The notes below the pieces were generated by a model. It saw nothing but the letters and a program-made list of their open reading frames with translations. It did not search any database and was not told where the DNA came from. The position numbers and the translations under genes were made by a program. DNA of 64,000 bases from Batillaria attramentaria (Eukaryota > Mollusca > Gastropoda > Batillariidae). The stretch is taken from assembly GCA_018292915.2 (NCBI GenBank), contig JACVVK020000168.1, forward strand, positions 189,501 to 253,500, given 5' to 3'. Positions 24,882-62,705 of the stretch are shown here, in pieces. Position 1 is the stretch's first letter. Each line of letters begins with the position of its first letter.

Positions 24882-27669
24882 TTCTCGCAGCATTTCTTAT
24901 CTCGCTATTGTAAAAAGATGAATCTTCATCAAGGGAGAGTACTGCCAATCTTGAGACATGCTATGCTTTATGAAAGGCGTTACATGTACCATCAGCAGTC
25001 ACACCATAATCCAGAATATGCTGCTTGCTGATTTTGCCAATCCAGAAAATTGGCACCCCTGCTTAGACTTCAAGTTAGACTCAGTAGCTGAAAAAGGGTA
25101 ATGATTCTTTTTAATTTTTTTTTAAAGTGAACTCACTTTGGTGCTTTGGCTTCCTGCCTACTCTCTTCCTCTCGCTGACGCAAGATCTGCTCAAATGTGG
25201 CCGTGAAATCAAAATTCCTCGAGACGTTTCCGTGGGTCAGGTCATCCTTGTACTTGTTGCGGAACTCTAGCTGGATGTCACTCAAGAACTTGTCAATGTA
25301 CGACAGCTGGAGGATCTTTTGGTACGCCACCTGCAAGCACAAATTTATTAATCAGGTTGAGTTGTACAAAAAGTACATGTACAAATACAAGAAGGAATCC
25401 ACCAATCTACCAGCCTGAACTTGTTATTGAAACATTGTGGTCCCATGGACAAATATAGGCAATAAAAGTCTAATGCTCCACCAGCTTGGCCATCTTATCT
25501 CCCTTATTGTTAGGTGCTAACACTTACCACAAAACTTACTCAAACTCATTATAAATGTTAAGTATGATGTACATACATCAGCGATCGTCAAATGCGCTCG
25601 CCCGCTCGCTTTCGCGACCAAATTTACCGTCGGGCGAGTGAAAGCTCCGGTAGCGGTAGCCCGAATGGCGAGCAGGAATTCTGAGATGATTGATCTCATG
25701 AATCAGAACCTAGCAGCCACTCCCGTCAAGCAAAGACCCGTAGATATCTACGGTCTTTGCGTCAAGTGTTTAGCTTCTCTATCATCGATGTCGTCTGCTG
25801 TGCCAATGTGGGCCCGCCATACAGTTTCCGCGCATGCGCTTCGGCTGCGGTATTTTCAAAACATCCCGTCTGCGATGCGAGCTTCCGGCAGACGCCATGT
25901 GGCGATTTGTGCCTGGTCTCGTGGCTCCTCCGCCGGCGAAAAAAAACCCAAACTGAGATGACAAGCAAAAGTACGAAGCCAAAAGAGAAAGGAAGTTTCT
26001 GGAAAAGTGGAAGACCAGGAAAGATGGCACTCCAAGACAGTGGCTCGTCTATGACGAAGACAATAACCACATGGTTTGCAGTTACTGCACATTATTTTCA
26101 TCCGACAAAACCACCGAGTTTGTTCAGTTTCCAAAGTGTTATTGAAAATAGATGTTCAAAAGTATCTGTATACCATGTAACAACGAGAAACTGAAAATAG
26201 AAACAATCCGTTTGATTTGATATGTGGTAAAAAAAAATGACATCCCCCCCCCCCCCCTTCCTCACCCATTCACCCACCCACCACCAACGCTTCAAAAATG
26301 CTGAAATGACAAACTCAAGGTCCCATATTGACTACAGTACTAAAACCTGTATTTGAGATTCGGGCTACCAGAATTTTTTTTCGGGCTACCAGTTTTGTTC
26401 AGGGCGGTAGCCCGATTGGCTACCATGGTCCTGACACATTTGACGATCGCTGTACATACGTGTATGTGTGAAACACTTACCACAAAAACTAGCTCAAACC
26501 CATTATAAATTTATGTTAAGTAAGATGTGCATGTATACACATGTATACATGTGTGTGAAACACTTACCACAAAACTTACTCAAACTCATTATAAATGTGA
26601 AGTATGATGTATGCATGATGTGTGAAACACTTACCACAAAAACTAGTTCAAACACATTATAAATTTAAGTACAATGTGCATGTATGTACACATGTATACA
26701 TGTACACATACATCATTACATGTGTGTGAAACACTTACTTACCACAAAAACTAGCTCAAACTCGTTATCAAGTTTGTACTTCAGAGTCAAGGACTCGTGG
26801 CTGAAGGAGTCCGTCCCTGTGCGTTGCTGAAAATACAAAATGTGCAGAACTTTTCACAATTTCACACCACACCATCAACACATTGCATACTGTGTACTAC
26901 AAGATTATGCCACTAAATTAGCTAACAAGCTACATGTGATAATAGTGGGCTTTGAAAGCTGCACGATTTTCTGAAAATTCTAGAAGAATATGGCACAATA
27001 CACCCCTTTCACATCTGTACTGGAAATTACTTGAAACTGGAAATCGCTGAAAGCAGTTCATGAAAAATCTGGAAAGACCTGTACTGCTGTAGGTGTCACT
27101 TCAGTAACATTCTAACAATAACATCATAACTTTAAAGTCTACCACCTACCACACCCTCTAAATAATGAGTTATACACAGGAATCAGAAAATTCTAAATGA
27201 TGACACAACACACCTCTTTCCGGCCTGTACTGGAAATTACTGAAAAGGGGGAATCTCCGATAGAAATTAATCTGGAAAGATCTCTAGGGGTTACATCTAC
27301 AGTTACACCGTAAGCCTACCACCCACCCTCTCCTCTCGCAGTGAAAGTGTGATCAGATGACATTAGTATAGTATGTCCTTAAGAGGCAGACAAAGCAAAT
27401 TCCTTCACAAAAAAAAAAAAAAAAAAAAATGATGACAAGTTTACACTTTTTCGCTAATAGTAATACTACCGTAGTCCTCAGAATAGTTATTAGTAAGCTC
27501 AGAGAGGGTAAGCTTCTCGCGTATACCACAGGTTATTAGTCGGTTAACTTACCTGTAAAATCACAGTTTTGATCAGTGCGTTCACAGATGGGGTGAACAA
27601 CTGTGAAGTGCCCTGAAAACACCACAGGACGATCCCTCCCTTGCTGAAAATAGTGAAAAAGTCCAACAT
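15370..27669 (-). CDS. SRPRA: SRPRA, signal recognition particle receptor subunit alpha, 642 aa, 13 coding exons
   Basis: Exons in order: 27669-27553, 26826-26743, 25330-25137, 24646-24531, 23242-23080, 22605-22452, 21727-21618, 21270-21146, 20515-20429, 19133-18961, 17791-17578, 16453-16191, 15498-15370. All introns are GT-AG, every phase agrees, and the CDS is 1929 nt; human SRPRA is nearly the same length (638 aa). The protein is the endoplasmic-reticulum docking GTPase that receives ribosome-SRP complexes and hands them to the translocon; it is anchored through SRPRB. Start: [12 protein letters not shown] matches the conserved N terminus of the family, and no upstream ATG is needed. The gene shares its promoter region with URB2 on the other strand. 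Introns hold several mobile elements, but no lesion touches an exon. Confidence 0.96.
16741..16798. repeat. (CA)n microsatellite in SRPRA intron 11
   Basis: An uninterrupted CA run of nearly 60 bp. Confidence 0.95.
17116..17310. mobile_element. 195-bp CAGGG-ended hAT-like MITE
   Basis: Perfect 15-bp inverted ends CAGGGTTGCACATTT / AAATGTGCAACCCTG are flanked by a perfect 6-bp duplication TAACAG (17110-17115, 17311-17316). The interior repeats AGGACAnnTGTCCT-like palindromes, as in the element at 6244-10297. It sits in SRPRA intron 11 and is non-coding. Confidence 0.88.
17935..18331 (-). mobile_element. SINE family A, full-length tRNA-derived copy
   Basis: On the minus strand it begins GGGCGGTCGGTGGTCTAGTGG (A box), has GGTTCGAGTCCCATTC (B box), a body with GGGGGTTCTCTCCGGGTACTC and a 3' end GCGCTTTGAGCCGATTCATG...GCGCCTATACAATAC followed by an ATT-type tail. 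It is in SRPRA intron 10. Near-identical copies lie at 39737-40131 and 41691-42092. Confidence 0.85.
18690..18830. repeat. A-rich low-complexity tract
   Basis: Long A runs with occasional T, C and G lie in SRPRA intron 10, just before exon 10 on the genome map. Confidence 0.9.
19216..19655 (-). mobile_element. SINE family C copy in SRPRA intron 9
   Basis: On the minus strand the tRNA-like head (GTAGTG.TAAACACTGGACCATGGACTGGG, then GGGTTCAAATCCCAGCC) is followed by a body ending in GCATAATAAAAA. The same order of blocks occurs at 36935-37424 and in the fragment at 60066-60227, including GTGGTTTGGGACTGC(G/A) on the plus strand. Confidence 0.75.
20043..20414. mobile_element. CAGGG-ended hAT-like MITE with CATGTT duplication
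   Basis: The left end CAGGGTGGAAGTAC and right end AACTTGCACCCCTG are imperfect inverted repeats flanked by a perfect 6-bp duplication CATGTT (20037-20042, 20415-20420). The interior repeats (A)CCTGAAACT. The element ends only about 14 bp before the donor end of SRPRA exon 9, so the insertion spared the splice site narrowly. Confidence 0.8.
20722..21113. mobile_element. Probable degenerate CAG-ended element rich in CATGACTTTTCC
   Basis: The sequence repeats TTCATGACTTTTCC variants in both halves and ends ...TGTACAGACCCTG. The left end CAGAGCCCATACAA is a weak inverted match and no target duplication is evident. It is probably an old hAT-like non-autonomous copy in SRPRA intron 8. Confidence 0.4.
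21146..24646 (-). CDS. SRPRA: SRPRA exons 4-8: charged linker
   Basis: Exons 24646-24531, 23242-23080, 22605-22452, 21727-21618 and 21270-21146 encode a Lys-rich stretch ([16 protein letters not shown]), the [15 protein letters not shown] block, the conserved motif [10 protein letters not shown] and an acidic run ([13 protein letters not shown]). The segment then leads into [18 protein letters not shown]. In the family this linker binds ribosome/RNA and connects SRX to the NG GTPase. Exon 8 has a NAGNAG acceptor (AAGCAG), so the first Ser codon may be optional: exon start 21270 or 21267. Confidence 0.93.
21783..21840. repeat. Short hairpin carrying a perfect 5' splice-site consensus
   Basis: Arms of ~25 nt (TACCTGATGGTGTTAC and GTAACACCATCGGGTA cores) surround CATATGA. 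On the SRPRA strand the hairpin contains CATCAG|GTAAGTATTT, a textbook donor, within intron 6 and just upstream of exon 7. It may belong to a small MITE family. Confidence 0.6.
22030..22440. repeat. GT-rich and homopolymer-rich intronic tract
   Basis: TTTGTT/GGTTTT repeats, poly-T, poly-G and poly-C runs lie in SRPRA intron 6. Predicted ORFs here are low-complexity artefacts. Confidence 0.8.
24070..24255 (+). mobile_element. 3' fragment of an RTE-like non-LTR retrotransposon
   Basis: Translation gives [20 protein letters not shown]...[13 protein letters not shown]..., matching the C-terminal end of the intact element at 6783-9773 (GRPKQTWRR...NRVRWRSVVAALC). The stop is followed by a TAAGTAAGTAAA tail. 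Only the last ~60 codons remain. It lies in SRPRA intron 4, antisense to the gene. Confidence 0.8.
24847..24879. repeat. (GT)n microsatellite
   Basis: A run of about 16 GT units in SRPRA intron 3. Confidence 0.95.
25137..27669 (-). CDS. SRPRA: SRPRA exons 1-3: SRX domain
   Basis: Exon 1 (27669-27553) encodes [20 protein letters not shown]..., exon 2 (26826-26743) ends in [13 protein letters not shown], and exon 3 (25330-25137) encodes [20 protein letters not shown]... up to [13 protein letters not shown]. Residues 1-130 make the longin-like SRX domain, which binds GTP-loaded SRPRB at the ER membrane. Exons 1 and 2 end in phase 0 and exon 3 in phase 2. The end of exon 2 with its donor is repeated within intron 2 (see repeat at 25519-26765). 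Confidence 0.95.
25519..26765 (-). repeat. Tandem copies of the SRPRA exon 2 end plus donor, split by a hAT insertion
   Basis: The true exon 2 end reads, on the SRPRA strand, GTTTGAGCTAGTTTTTGTG|GTAAGT (last exon base 26743). Closely similar ~40-bp blocks with the same TTGTG|GTAAGTG junction recur in the following intron, with junctions at 26635, 26568, 26481 and 25528. Spacing is about 67-108 bp once the 25579-26452 element and its duplication are removed. The blocks are joined by ATGTATACATG-rich sequence. It therefore looks like a tandem amplification that began inside the exon. Confidence 0.85.
25579..26452 (+). mobile_element. hAT-like element with a transposase zinc-finger remnant
   Basis: Perfect 16-bp inverted ends CAGCGATCGTCAAATG / CATTTGACGATCGCTG bound 874 bp, flanked by the 5-bp duplication TACAT. 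Around 25965-26110 (+) one frame reads [10 protein letters not shown]...[16 protein letters not shown], which resembles the TTF/BED-type zinc finger at the N terminus of hAT transposases and hAT-derived host proteins. No catalytic domain follows, so the copy is non-autonomous and broken. Confidence 0.78.
26960..27310. repeat. Two diverged copies of a ~120-bp block in SRPRA intron 1
   Basis: AAATTCTA.A....ATG.CACAA.ACACC.CTTTC...CTGTACTGGAAATTACT recurs at about 26975 and 27188. It is non-coding and of unknown origin. Confidence 0.55.
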
Positions 27670-27954
27670 ATTGGTCGTTTGGTGTTTCTCACGCTGTTTT
27701 CTCCAAACCGGAAGCAGCTTTCCCTGACAGAATGGATAGACAACTCTGGATTAGAATGGAAATGCTCTCCCTTTTTCCGAGTCCACGATATTGCACTTTT
27801 TCGGTGGCTTTACCGGCATATTTTTTAACAAAGAAAAGAACAGATATTTTGGAGTGTTTCTGGCTAGACTAAACTGTTAATAACAGTAGTATGCGTATCA
27901 AATGAAGACTATTCATTTTGCAAGGGGAGAACACTCTCTGTGACAGAAATCAAG
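27670..27954. promoter_or_regulatory. Head-to-head promoter region of SRPRA and URB2
   Basis: The two start codons are 285 bp apart on opposite strands. An ETS-type core ACCGGAAGC is at 27707-27715, close to the SRPRA start. At 27951-27961 is CAAGATGGCGC, a YY1-type motif whose ATG is the proposed URB2 start. No TATA box was assigned. Both products are housekeeping proteins, which fits a shared TATA-less promoter. Confidence 0.7.
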
Positions 27955-56823
<28,869 letters not shown>

Positions 56824-56918
56824 TGTGTCAAGGTCATGGGACTGTGATGAACCTCAACCTTTCCCTAATGCTGCTCCAGTTAACAGGAATTTACTGCTGC
56901 GCTGACTGCATCTTTGAT

Positions 56919-57287
56919 CAGGGCTGAGATTTAGCAAGCCCGACTAAGGAGCCAGTCGGGCTCCCAACCTGGGAAGTTGAGGGAGCCTGAGAATTTTTCA
57001 AGGAGCCCGACTCTTTGATGAGAAATTTTGCGGTATCTGCGCTATTTTTAGACCAGTCTGCGCGATGGTGAAATGAGAGCTCTGGACGCTGAGGCGGTCA
57101 GCGGGTTCAGCAACGGCGTACGTGTGTATTGCTGCATATTACCAGTCCAGTGCAGGTGTGTCAGTAAGCGGAATCTACCGATCGGGCCGGGAAATATCAA
57201 GGCACCAGCCGGGCGATTGAAACTGTGATCCGAGGGAGCCCGACGTGATTTTTAGGCACCTCGGGCGCCCGCTAAAGCTCAGCCCTG
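56919..57287. mobile_element. 369-bp CAGGG-ended hAT-like MITE inside the URB2 3' UTR
   Basis: CAGGGCTGAGATTTAGC and GCTAAAGCTCAGCCCTG are inverted repeats with one mismatch, flanked by a perfect 6-bp TTTGAT (56913-56918, 57288-57293). The interior repeats GAGCC(C/T)GA/GCCCGAC blocks. No ORF. Confidence 0.87.
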
Positions 57288-57623
57288 TTTGATGCACACT
57301 GTCCCCATTCACCTGCTGTGTCTATCCAATTAGCCATATATATGGCGTACTTGATCACAACTTGCCGACGCCAGCCTTCTGCCACCATGAACCCAAAGTC
57401 CATCCTGCATTGCACTGTGTATGGAACTCTTTGACATGTTGTCCTCCTTTTTTTTTTTCCTCCCTTCTCTCTTGCTCCATCACTATCTTTCTTACTCGAC
57501 ATCTCAGCCATGTTTATGATTTGTATATGACTATTATGAGTACGTCTTGAAAATTGTTAAATTGCTGTGTTCTGCTATGTGACCATTGTGTGAAGGTGTG
57601 TATGTGTACACTCATTTCACCTG

Positions 57624-57629
57624 AATAAA
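57624..57629 (+). promoter_or_regulatory. URB2: Poly(A) signal AATAAA of URB2
   Basis: A canonical hexamer in a CTGAATAAACTGTG context with GT-rich sequence after it, 800 bp downstream of the stop codon and before the start of the antisense LINE fragment. Confidence 0.65.
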
Positions 57630-57842
57630 CTGTGTAACACTAACTCTGGTTGTCACGACATTTCTTGCGCATTACATAAAGGATGGACTGTTTGTTGCCT
57701 GCTAGCTTGTGGCTGAGAGGCCAGGTCAATTCCTTGGCCAAAGGGAGAATAGTCAGTTCAGACTTAATTTCTGAAATGGGATTAAGAATAGTTTCCCTTA
57801 CACTGTATCGGCAGAGCATGATCAATACAGACAACACTGGTT

Positions 57843-58350
57843 TATAATAATAATAATGAATTTCAGTTATGTGGTGCAAATTCTCAAAAACTGACTCAAT
57901 GCACATACTCCATGCACATACTCCCGCACTCATACCAATATAAAACGCACGCGCACACACACACACACACACAGTCACACACACACAGCAGCTGAATCAA
58001 GAGGAAGAAATGGACCTAGCTGAAAGCCAGCTGGAACAGATATGCTTTCAAGTCAGACCGGCAGGTAGTGCGTTTCAGTGTGACGGGGCAACGGAGCTGA
58101 ACGCACTCTCGCCAAACACCTTGAGATTTTAGTGAGGAACTTTCAAAAGTTTTCCAAAGGAAGAATGAAGAGTGCGTGCTGTTTGGTGGAGTTTTTGTGA
58201 GGGAGCTTGAAAGGTAGGCTGGAACAGTGGAAGAGTTCTTTCAAAGAAGCGAAATGCCAGTGTGCAGATTTTGTACTTGATGCGGAATTTCACTGGCAGC
58301 CAGTGAAGATGAAGATGAAGAGCACCAGGGTAAAAGTTAAACCAACCATA
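57843..58350 (-). mobile_element. 3' fragment of a CR1/L2-type LINE, inactivated
   Basis: On the minus strand the conserved post-RT segment LHWLPVKFRIKYKICTLAFR is clear, followed by TLHSSFGKLLKVPH, a stop, and a degraded block that still reads NLKVFGESAFSSVAP. The 3' end has CACCACATAACTGAAATTC and an ATT-type tail near 57847. Several stops make it dead. Confidence 0.75.
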
Positions 58351-58959
58351 TGACATTACTTAAAGATTTACTGGTGGGGTTCTCTGGTGGCATAATTATA
58401 CACATACGAAAACAATCACTCAGCACCAATTATCTAAAATACTTTTATTGACAAATCCTATGTTGGCACTGTATACAGTGTCAAAATAAGAACACAAAAT
58501 GTTAAACATGCAGTTTTTGGAAACGAAAACCAAAGTAATTGTGTGTAATATTTAACTGAAAAAGGACTTTACATACACAATTTGTAGGTTGCATGTTATG
58601 TGGTACATGTAACATGTACTGTTAAGGTTTGCATCATGATGAGAGTAAATCAAATTCTCCACATACTTACATGGAAGGTGAATATTGAGCCCATCTTGCC
58701 CTGACATAAATGTGACATGTTTACAAGTGAATACACTGTAGATATGCTTGTACATGTTTAAAGTAATGGATACACACGAAGGGTTGGATGGATTTTGTCA
58801 TGGGTAAAATTGCAAATTCCTTCTTTTATGTAGAGTTTTCAACAGCAACCAAATAAACCCTTTGTCTGAAAACTGATTTTCGAGAGCTGTTAGCTTGTAC
58901 ATGTTTGGTTATTTTCCTCAGAGTATTCTCCTTCCAACATGATATTTACATTAATTACA

Positions 58960-58961
58960 GA

Positions 58962-59004
<43 letters not shown>

Positions 59005-59007
59005 ACC
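58960..59007. repeat. (CT)n(CA)n microsatellite
   Basis: A CT run followed by a CA run. Confidence 0.95.
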
Positions 59008-59036
59008 TAAGAGATTGAAAAACAGCAGGTACATGT

Positions 59037-59165
59037 ACAGCACGGACGCTGAAGTGAAGGCAGCCGGAATGACGTGGGCCGAGCTGAAGAGGCTCTCCCA
59101 AAACCGTGTCCGTTGGAGGAGTGCTGTTGTGGCCCTTTGTTCCCGAGCAGAGCCAGAGGCATAAG
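59037..59165 (+). mobile_element. 3' fragment of the RTE-like retrotransposon
   Basis: Reads STDAEVKAAGMTWAELKRLS and NRVRWRSAVVALC, nearly identical to the end of the intact ORF at 6783-9773, then a stop and a TAAGTCAAGTCA tail. Severe 5' truncation, with about 40 codons left. Confidence 0.85.
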
Positions 59166-59414
59166 TCAAGTCACATGTACAGCATGTCTACGTACGGGAT
59201 TTCAAAAATCAAAACTGAAACCAGTAGCTGTTGTAAACACAGGGTTAAGCAACTGGTACACAGGATTCCATGACGTTATCAGCGTACACATACTCCACTG
59301 GCTTATGTCCGTTTTCCTGTAGTATGAAACATCACACACTCTATCTTTTAGCGTGTGTGATGCATGCGTTTCAGCTGCAAGTTGTTCCAAGCCCAACCAA
59401 GCTGAAGCTGGCAG

Positions 59415-59467
59415 GTTGGTTGGTTTGGGGTTCAAGTCCTTTTCCACATAATAAGGGTGATACACTG
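59415..59467 (-). mobile_element. SINE family B fragment
   Basis: GTCCTTTTCCACATAATAAGGGTGATA resembles the 3' part of family B in reverse. Confidence 0.4.
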
Positions 59468-60065
59468 TATCAAAAACAACAAGGAAAATGTTGCATTCAA
59501 ACTTCCCACCTGCAAGCAGATGGAAGGGATCTAAAAACTGAAATATACCGATTCGTACTGTTCCATTGAAATCACAACCCCTCTATGTTAGCATGGGCAG
59601 TACACACAATGACCGTCCGCTATTAATACCGATACAAGCAAGCACAAAGTCAAATCAGCTGGGAAGACCATTCACACCATCACAGCCAAACACAGTGACA
59701 CAATTTAACAGTCAGCAGTGAAGTCAGCTAAATTAGGGTAAATGTGAGAAAAATTAAAGACTGCACACACTGACCATTTTGATGCAAAACGGGGTGGGGG
59801 GGGGGGGGATTCACTAACTGGCAAGTGGTTTGCTTAACACATTCCATACCATGTACATTGTACCATTCTTCTTGTTCTTTCCTAACACATGCCTACTTTT
59901 GGTCTGGGCCACTTCATATGTGATGTCACAGTTCCTTATTGAACACACTGTCGACACACGCTGTGGGGTTGGAGGTTTCGAGGACTTTATATCTCCACTG
60001 GACGTAAGTCACTGACCGATGCAGTTTTAAATGTCTGCTTACTTTCTTTTCTTTTTTTTTGTTTT

Positions 60066-60227
60066 TGCTGCCCCAACTCTTTGCCAGTTCCAGTAGTGTT
60101 CCTCCAAAGTAATGGGTGGAATCCACGGAGGGCTCGGAAGCTGGGGCAATTTTTATTATGCATGATGATGATGGTAAGATGATGCTATGGAGGTCCGTGT
60201 GGTTTGGGACTGCACGACAGGGCCTCT
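60066..60227 (-). mobile_element. SINE family C, 3' part
   Basis: CTGCCCCAACTCTTTGCCAG...GTGTTCCTCC...ATGGGTGGAATCCACGG...TTATTATGCATGATGATG...GTGGTTTGGGACTGC aligns with 36945-37110. The tRNA-like head is missing. Confidence 0.75.
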
Positions 60228-60960
60228 TACATATGTCTTATAATTTCAGCATCACAGTAGACAGTATTCAGGATAAGTGTCCTACATTTTAATTGTCAGC
60301 CCGGACTTATGTCCTATAACAGCTCCCATGCATGTGAAGCCGTAAGGTTTGGAAATTTTCAGGTTTCCGCGTTGGAGAGAAGACTTGCTGTGCAGGATTC
60401 CTTACATGGTACAAATTGTTAACACCAACATTACTTTGAAAACCAGTGAACGCAGCTGCTGTACAGCAACAGCTGCATCTAAATGGAGTTATGGCACGAA
60501 CAGTTCAAACGCGTTTACATGTCAGTGGGCGCAAGATAACACATCTTCATAAACACTCTCTCAGCTCCCAAGTTCACAACCATAACGGACGCTGCTAATT
60601 TTACTCTTCCCTACAATTCTGTTTGCCTCACTTTAGCCCCCCCCACCCCCCCCATTAACAATCTGCATTATACATTTTGATATTCAGCATTAACAGAAGC
60701 ACTTTGCGACCAACCTGTCAACATCAGGGAGCTGAGCAGATGAACACATGGCAACGATGCAGCAGGTTCATAAAATCATTTGTGACAGATGTAATGTAAC
60801 TGTACACATCCATATATACATGGATACACTATCTACACATACTGGCACATTTTTTCACTTGCGCTGGGTTTAAGGTCCCATGCCACACGTGATAGAAGAA
60901 GGCCCTAATGGACACCTTACGGGCAAAGGAACAGTTACGGTAACTTGAACAGTCCAGCAA
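60228..60960. other. Non-genic sequence with an AGGACA/GTCCTAT fragment
   Basis: Near 60265-60320 there are GGATAAGTGTCCTA and GGACTTATGTCCTAT blocks like those in the 17116 element, but no terminal repeats. The remainder shows no recognisable exon. Confidence 0.4.
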
Positions 60961-61100
60961 AAGTCTTGCTACTCAATCCAGTCAGACTGCAAGGTCGGGC
61001 ACATTTGATATATATATACTGTATGTAGACAATTTACACAAACAGGCTAAGTTCACACTGCCAAAGAAAAGGGGGGAGCTGGGGGTGGGGGGGGGGGGGG

Positions 61101-61262
61101 GGGGCGAATGGCAGAGTGTTGGACTTCTGATGCTCAGGTCGTGAGTTCGTATCCTGGCTGGGGCCAAATATTTGTGGTGACTTTTTCATCGTTGCCCCGT
61201 CTTTGATATCACCCGTATGTGGTGGAAAAGGACGTTAAACCCTCCAAACACCCACCTCCACC
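61101..61262 (+). mobile_element. SINE family B copy
   Basis: GGGGCGAATGGCAGAGTGTTGG (A-box region), CGTGAGTTCGTATCCTGG (altered B box), GGGGCCAAATATTTGTGG, GTTGCCCCGTCTTTGATATC and TGGTGGAAAAGGACGTTAAAC. It is preceded by a poly-G run. Confidence 0.8.
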
Positions 61263-61766
61263 CAGAGGAAAGGAGAAACAATTTGACGCACAATTTTTAC
61301 TCTAACTTAGGGTAGGGGTTGAACTCACACCGCTTCACACAAAATGAAAGAGCAGTGAATGAATCCACTAGACTATGCTGGCCGCCCTGACCAGGCAGCT
61401 TGTGACAATATATGATTTTTGAATGTACAAACAGGGCAGTTGTTGTGAGCCTATGATCCAATAGTGCTGTGCTCACAGAATGTTCTCAGCTGTTTTGGTA
61501 CGTCTGACTTGGTACCACTCTGACACCTACACAGTGACACCATATTTCCACAGGGGTTAAAATGATACGTGATCCAAATGGTCAGGTGGAAAAGCGTGCA
61601 GCATTTTCTGACGAAGTTGGAAATCTACGAGCGCGCGCCTGCAAAGCAGATGTGATATGCTATGGTGTCCGGTGGCATGCTCCTTTTTTTTTTTCTTTTT
61701 TTTTGGATAGACAAAAATCTACAGTGCACTTTGGAGCATTTTGGCATGAGCTTATAAGCTTCAAGC

Positions 61767-62062
61767 TGTGGGAGCGAGCAGGACAGGAACCAGTGGCCAA
61801 GCAGATCCTGCGGAGGAAGTGGGGCTGGATTGGACACACCCTCAGGAAGCCTGCATCCAGCACCACACGCCAAGCCCTGACATGGAACCCGCAGGGGATA
61901 AGGAAGAGAGGCCGGCCTCGCAACAGCTGGAGGCGGGACACTGAGGCAGAGCTATGTAGGCAGGGGACCAACTGGACTGGAGTGGCAAGAGTAGCCCAGA
62001 ACAGTGCGATGGCGAAGGGTTGTCGATGGTCTATCCTCCACTTGGAGCCATGGGCCTAAGTA
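61767..62062 (+). mobile_element. 3' fragment of an RTE-like retrotransposon, frameshifted
   Basis: Reads LWERAGQEPVAKQILRRKWG, WIGHTLRKPASSTTRQALTW and [21 protein letters not shown] 2-nt loss relative to the 24070 copy (AGAACAGTGCG against AGAACCGAGTGCG) then shifts the last ~25 codons. Tail TAAGTAAGTAAG. Confidence 0.85.
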
Positions 62063-62264
62063 AGTAAGTGAGTTATGAGCTTCAGAGGAAAAACTTTTTT
62101 TAAAAGGAGACTTTATGGAATTAGACCAAAGTATGTGCAGTTTGGTGCGTTTGGCATGAGTTTAACTGCTGCAGAGGAGGAAACACACTTCTTGAGGGGA
62201 GGAAAATTTCTCGGCCAAAGGTGGAAGATTTTAAACCCTGTTTCCAGCATAGAGAGACCTGCGC

Positions 62265-62705
62265 CATGGACAGAGTGAGATGGAGGAGAGACTTGCGGCT
62301 ATCGGGAGGACGTCAGCCAGACGCTGATTGGCTACAACCTCTTGCTTCCCTTGTAAAAGACGGAGCACGGTCGCGAGACCTCGCAACCACAGCTGCATTT
62401 ACTTTCGAAGCGATAAACCTTTAAAAAAATGTTTCCAGCGAAGCACAAAACACTTCAGTCATGTGGCAATGTCAGTCTGTCGTCATTTTTCGGTCTGTCG
62501 TCAGTAGCCAATCGGTTGGCAAGTAAATGCAGAGCTGTGTTTGTGAGGTCTGGCGACTGTGCTCCGTCTTTTACAAGGGAAGCAAGAGGTTGTAGCCAAT
62601 CAGCATCTGGCTGACGTCCTCCCGATAGCCGCAAGTGGAGGAGAGCTGTTGAGGCCCTATGCTTCTCTAGGAGCCAAAAGGACTAAACTACTCCAGTACA
62701 GAGAC
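62265..62705 (+). mobile_element. RTE-like 3' end split by a foldback element
   Basis: The frame GTGAGATGGAGGAGAG breaks at 62290 and resumes at 62646 (CTGTTGAGGCCCTATGC), ending in a stop and TAAACTA. If the foldback element and one copy of the 9-bp duplication are disregarded, the two halves are collinear with the family C terminus (RVRWRR then a VxALC-like block). Confidence 0.75.
62291..62636. mobile_element. 346-bp foldback element with 9-bp target duplication (Mutator-like)
   Basis: Terminal inverted repeats of ~100 bp or more start ACTTGCGGCTATCGGGAGGA and differ at only a few positions. Both sides are flanked by a perfect 9-bp GGAGGAGAG (62282-62290 and 62637-62645). Long inverted repeats with 9-bp duplications are the hallmark of Mutator-like elements. 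No transposase is encoded. Confidence 0.86.

Larger units (their letters stand above)
56824..57629 (+). other. URB2: URB2 3' untranslated region
   Basis: No earlier AATAAA or ATTAAA was seen between the stop codon and the AATAAA at 57624-57629. The 3' UTR is thus predicted to be about 0.8 kb and to include the hAT-like element at 56919-57287. Confidence 0.6.

Noticed and set aside
25638..25961. ORF of 107 codons as an independent gene
   Set aside because: It lies inside the hAT-like element and is not the frame with the zinc-finger similarity; no start context or motif supports it.
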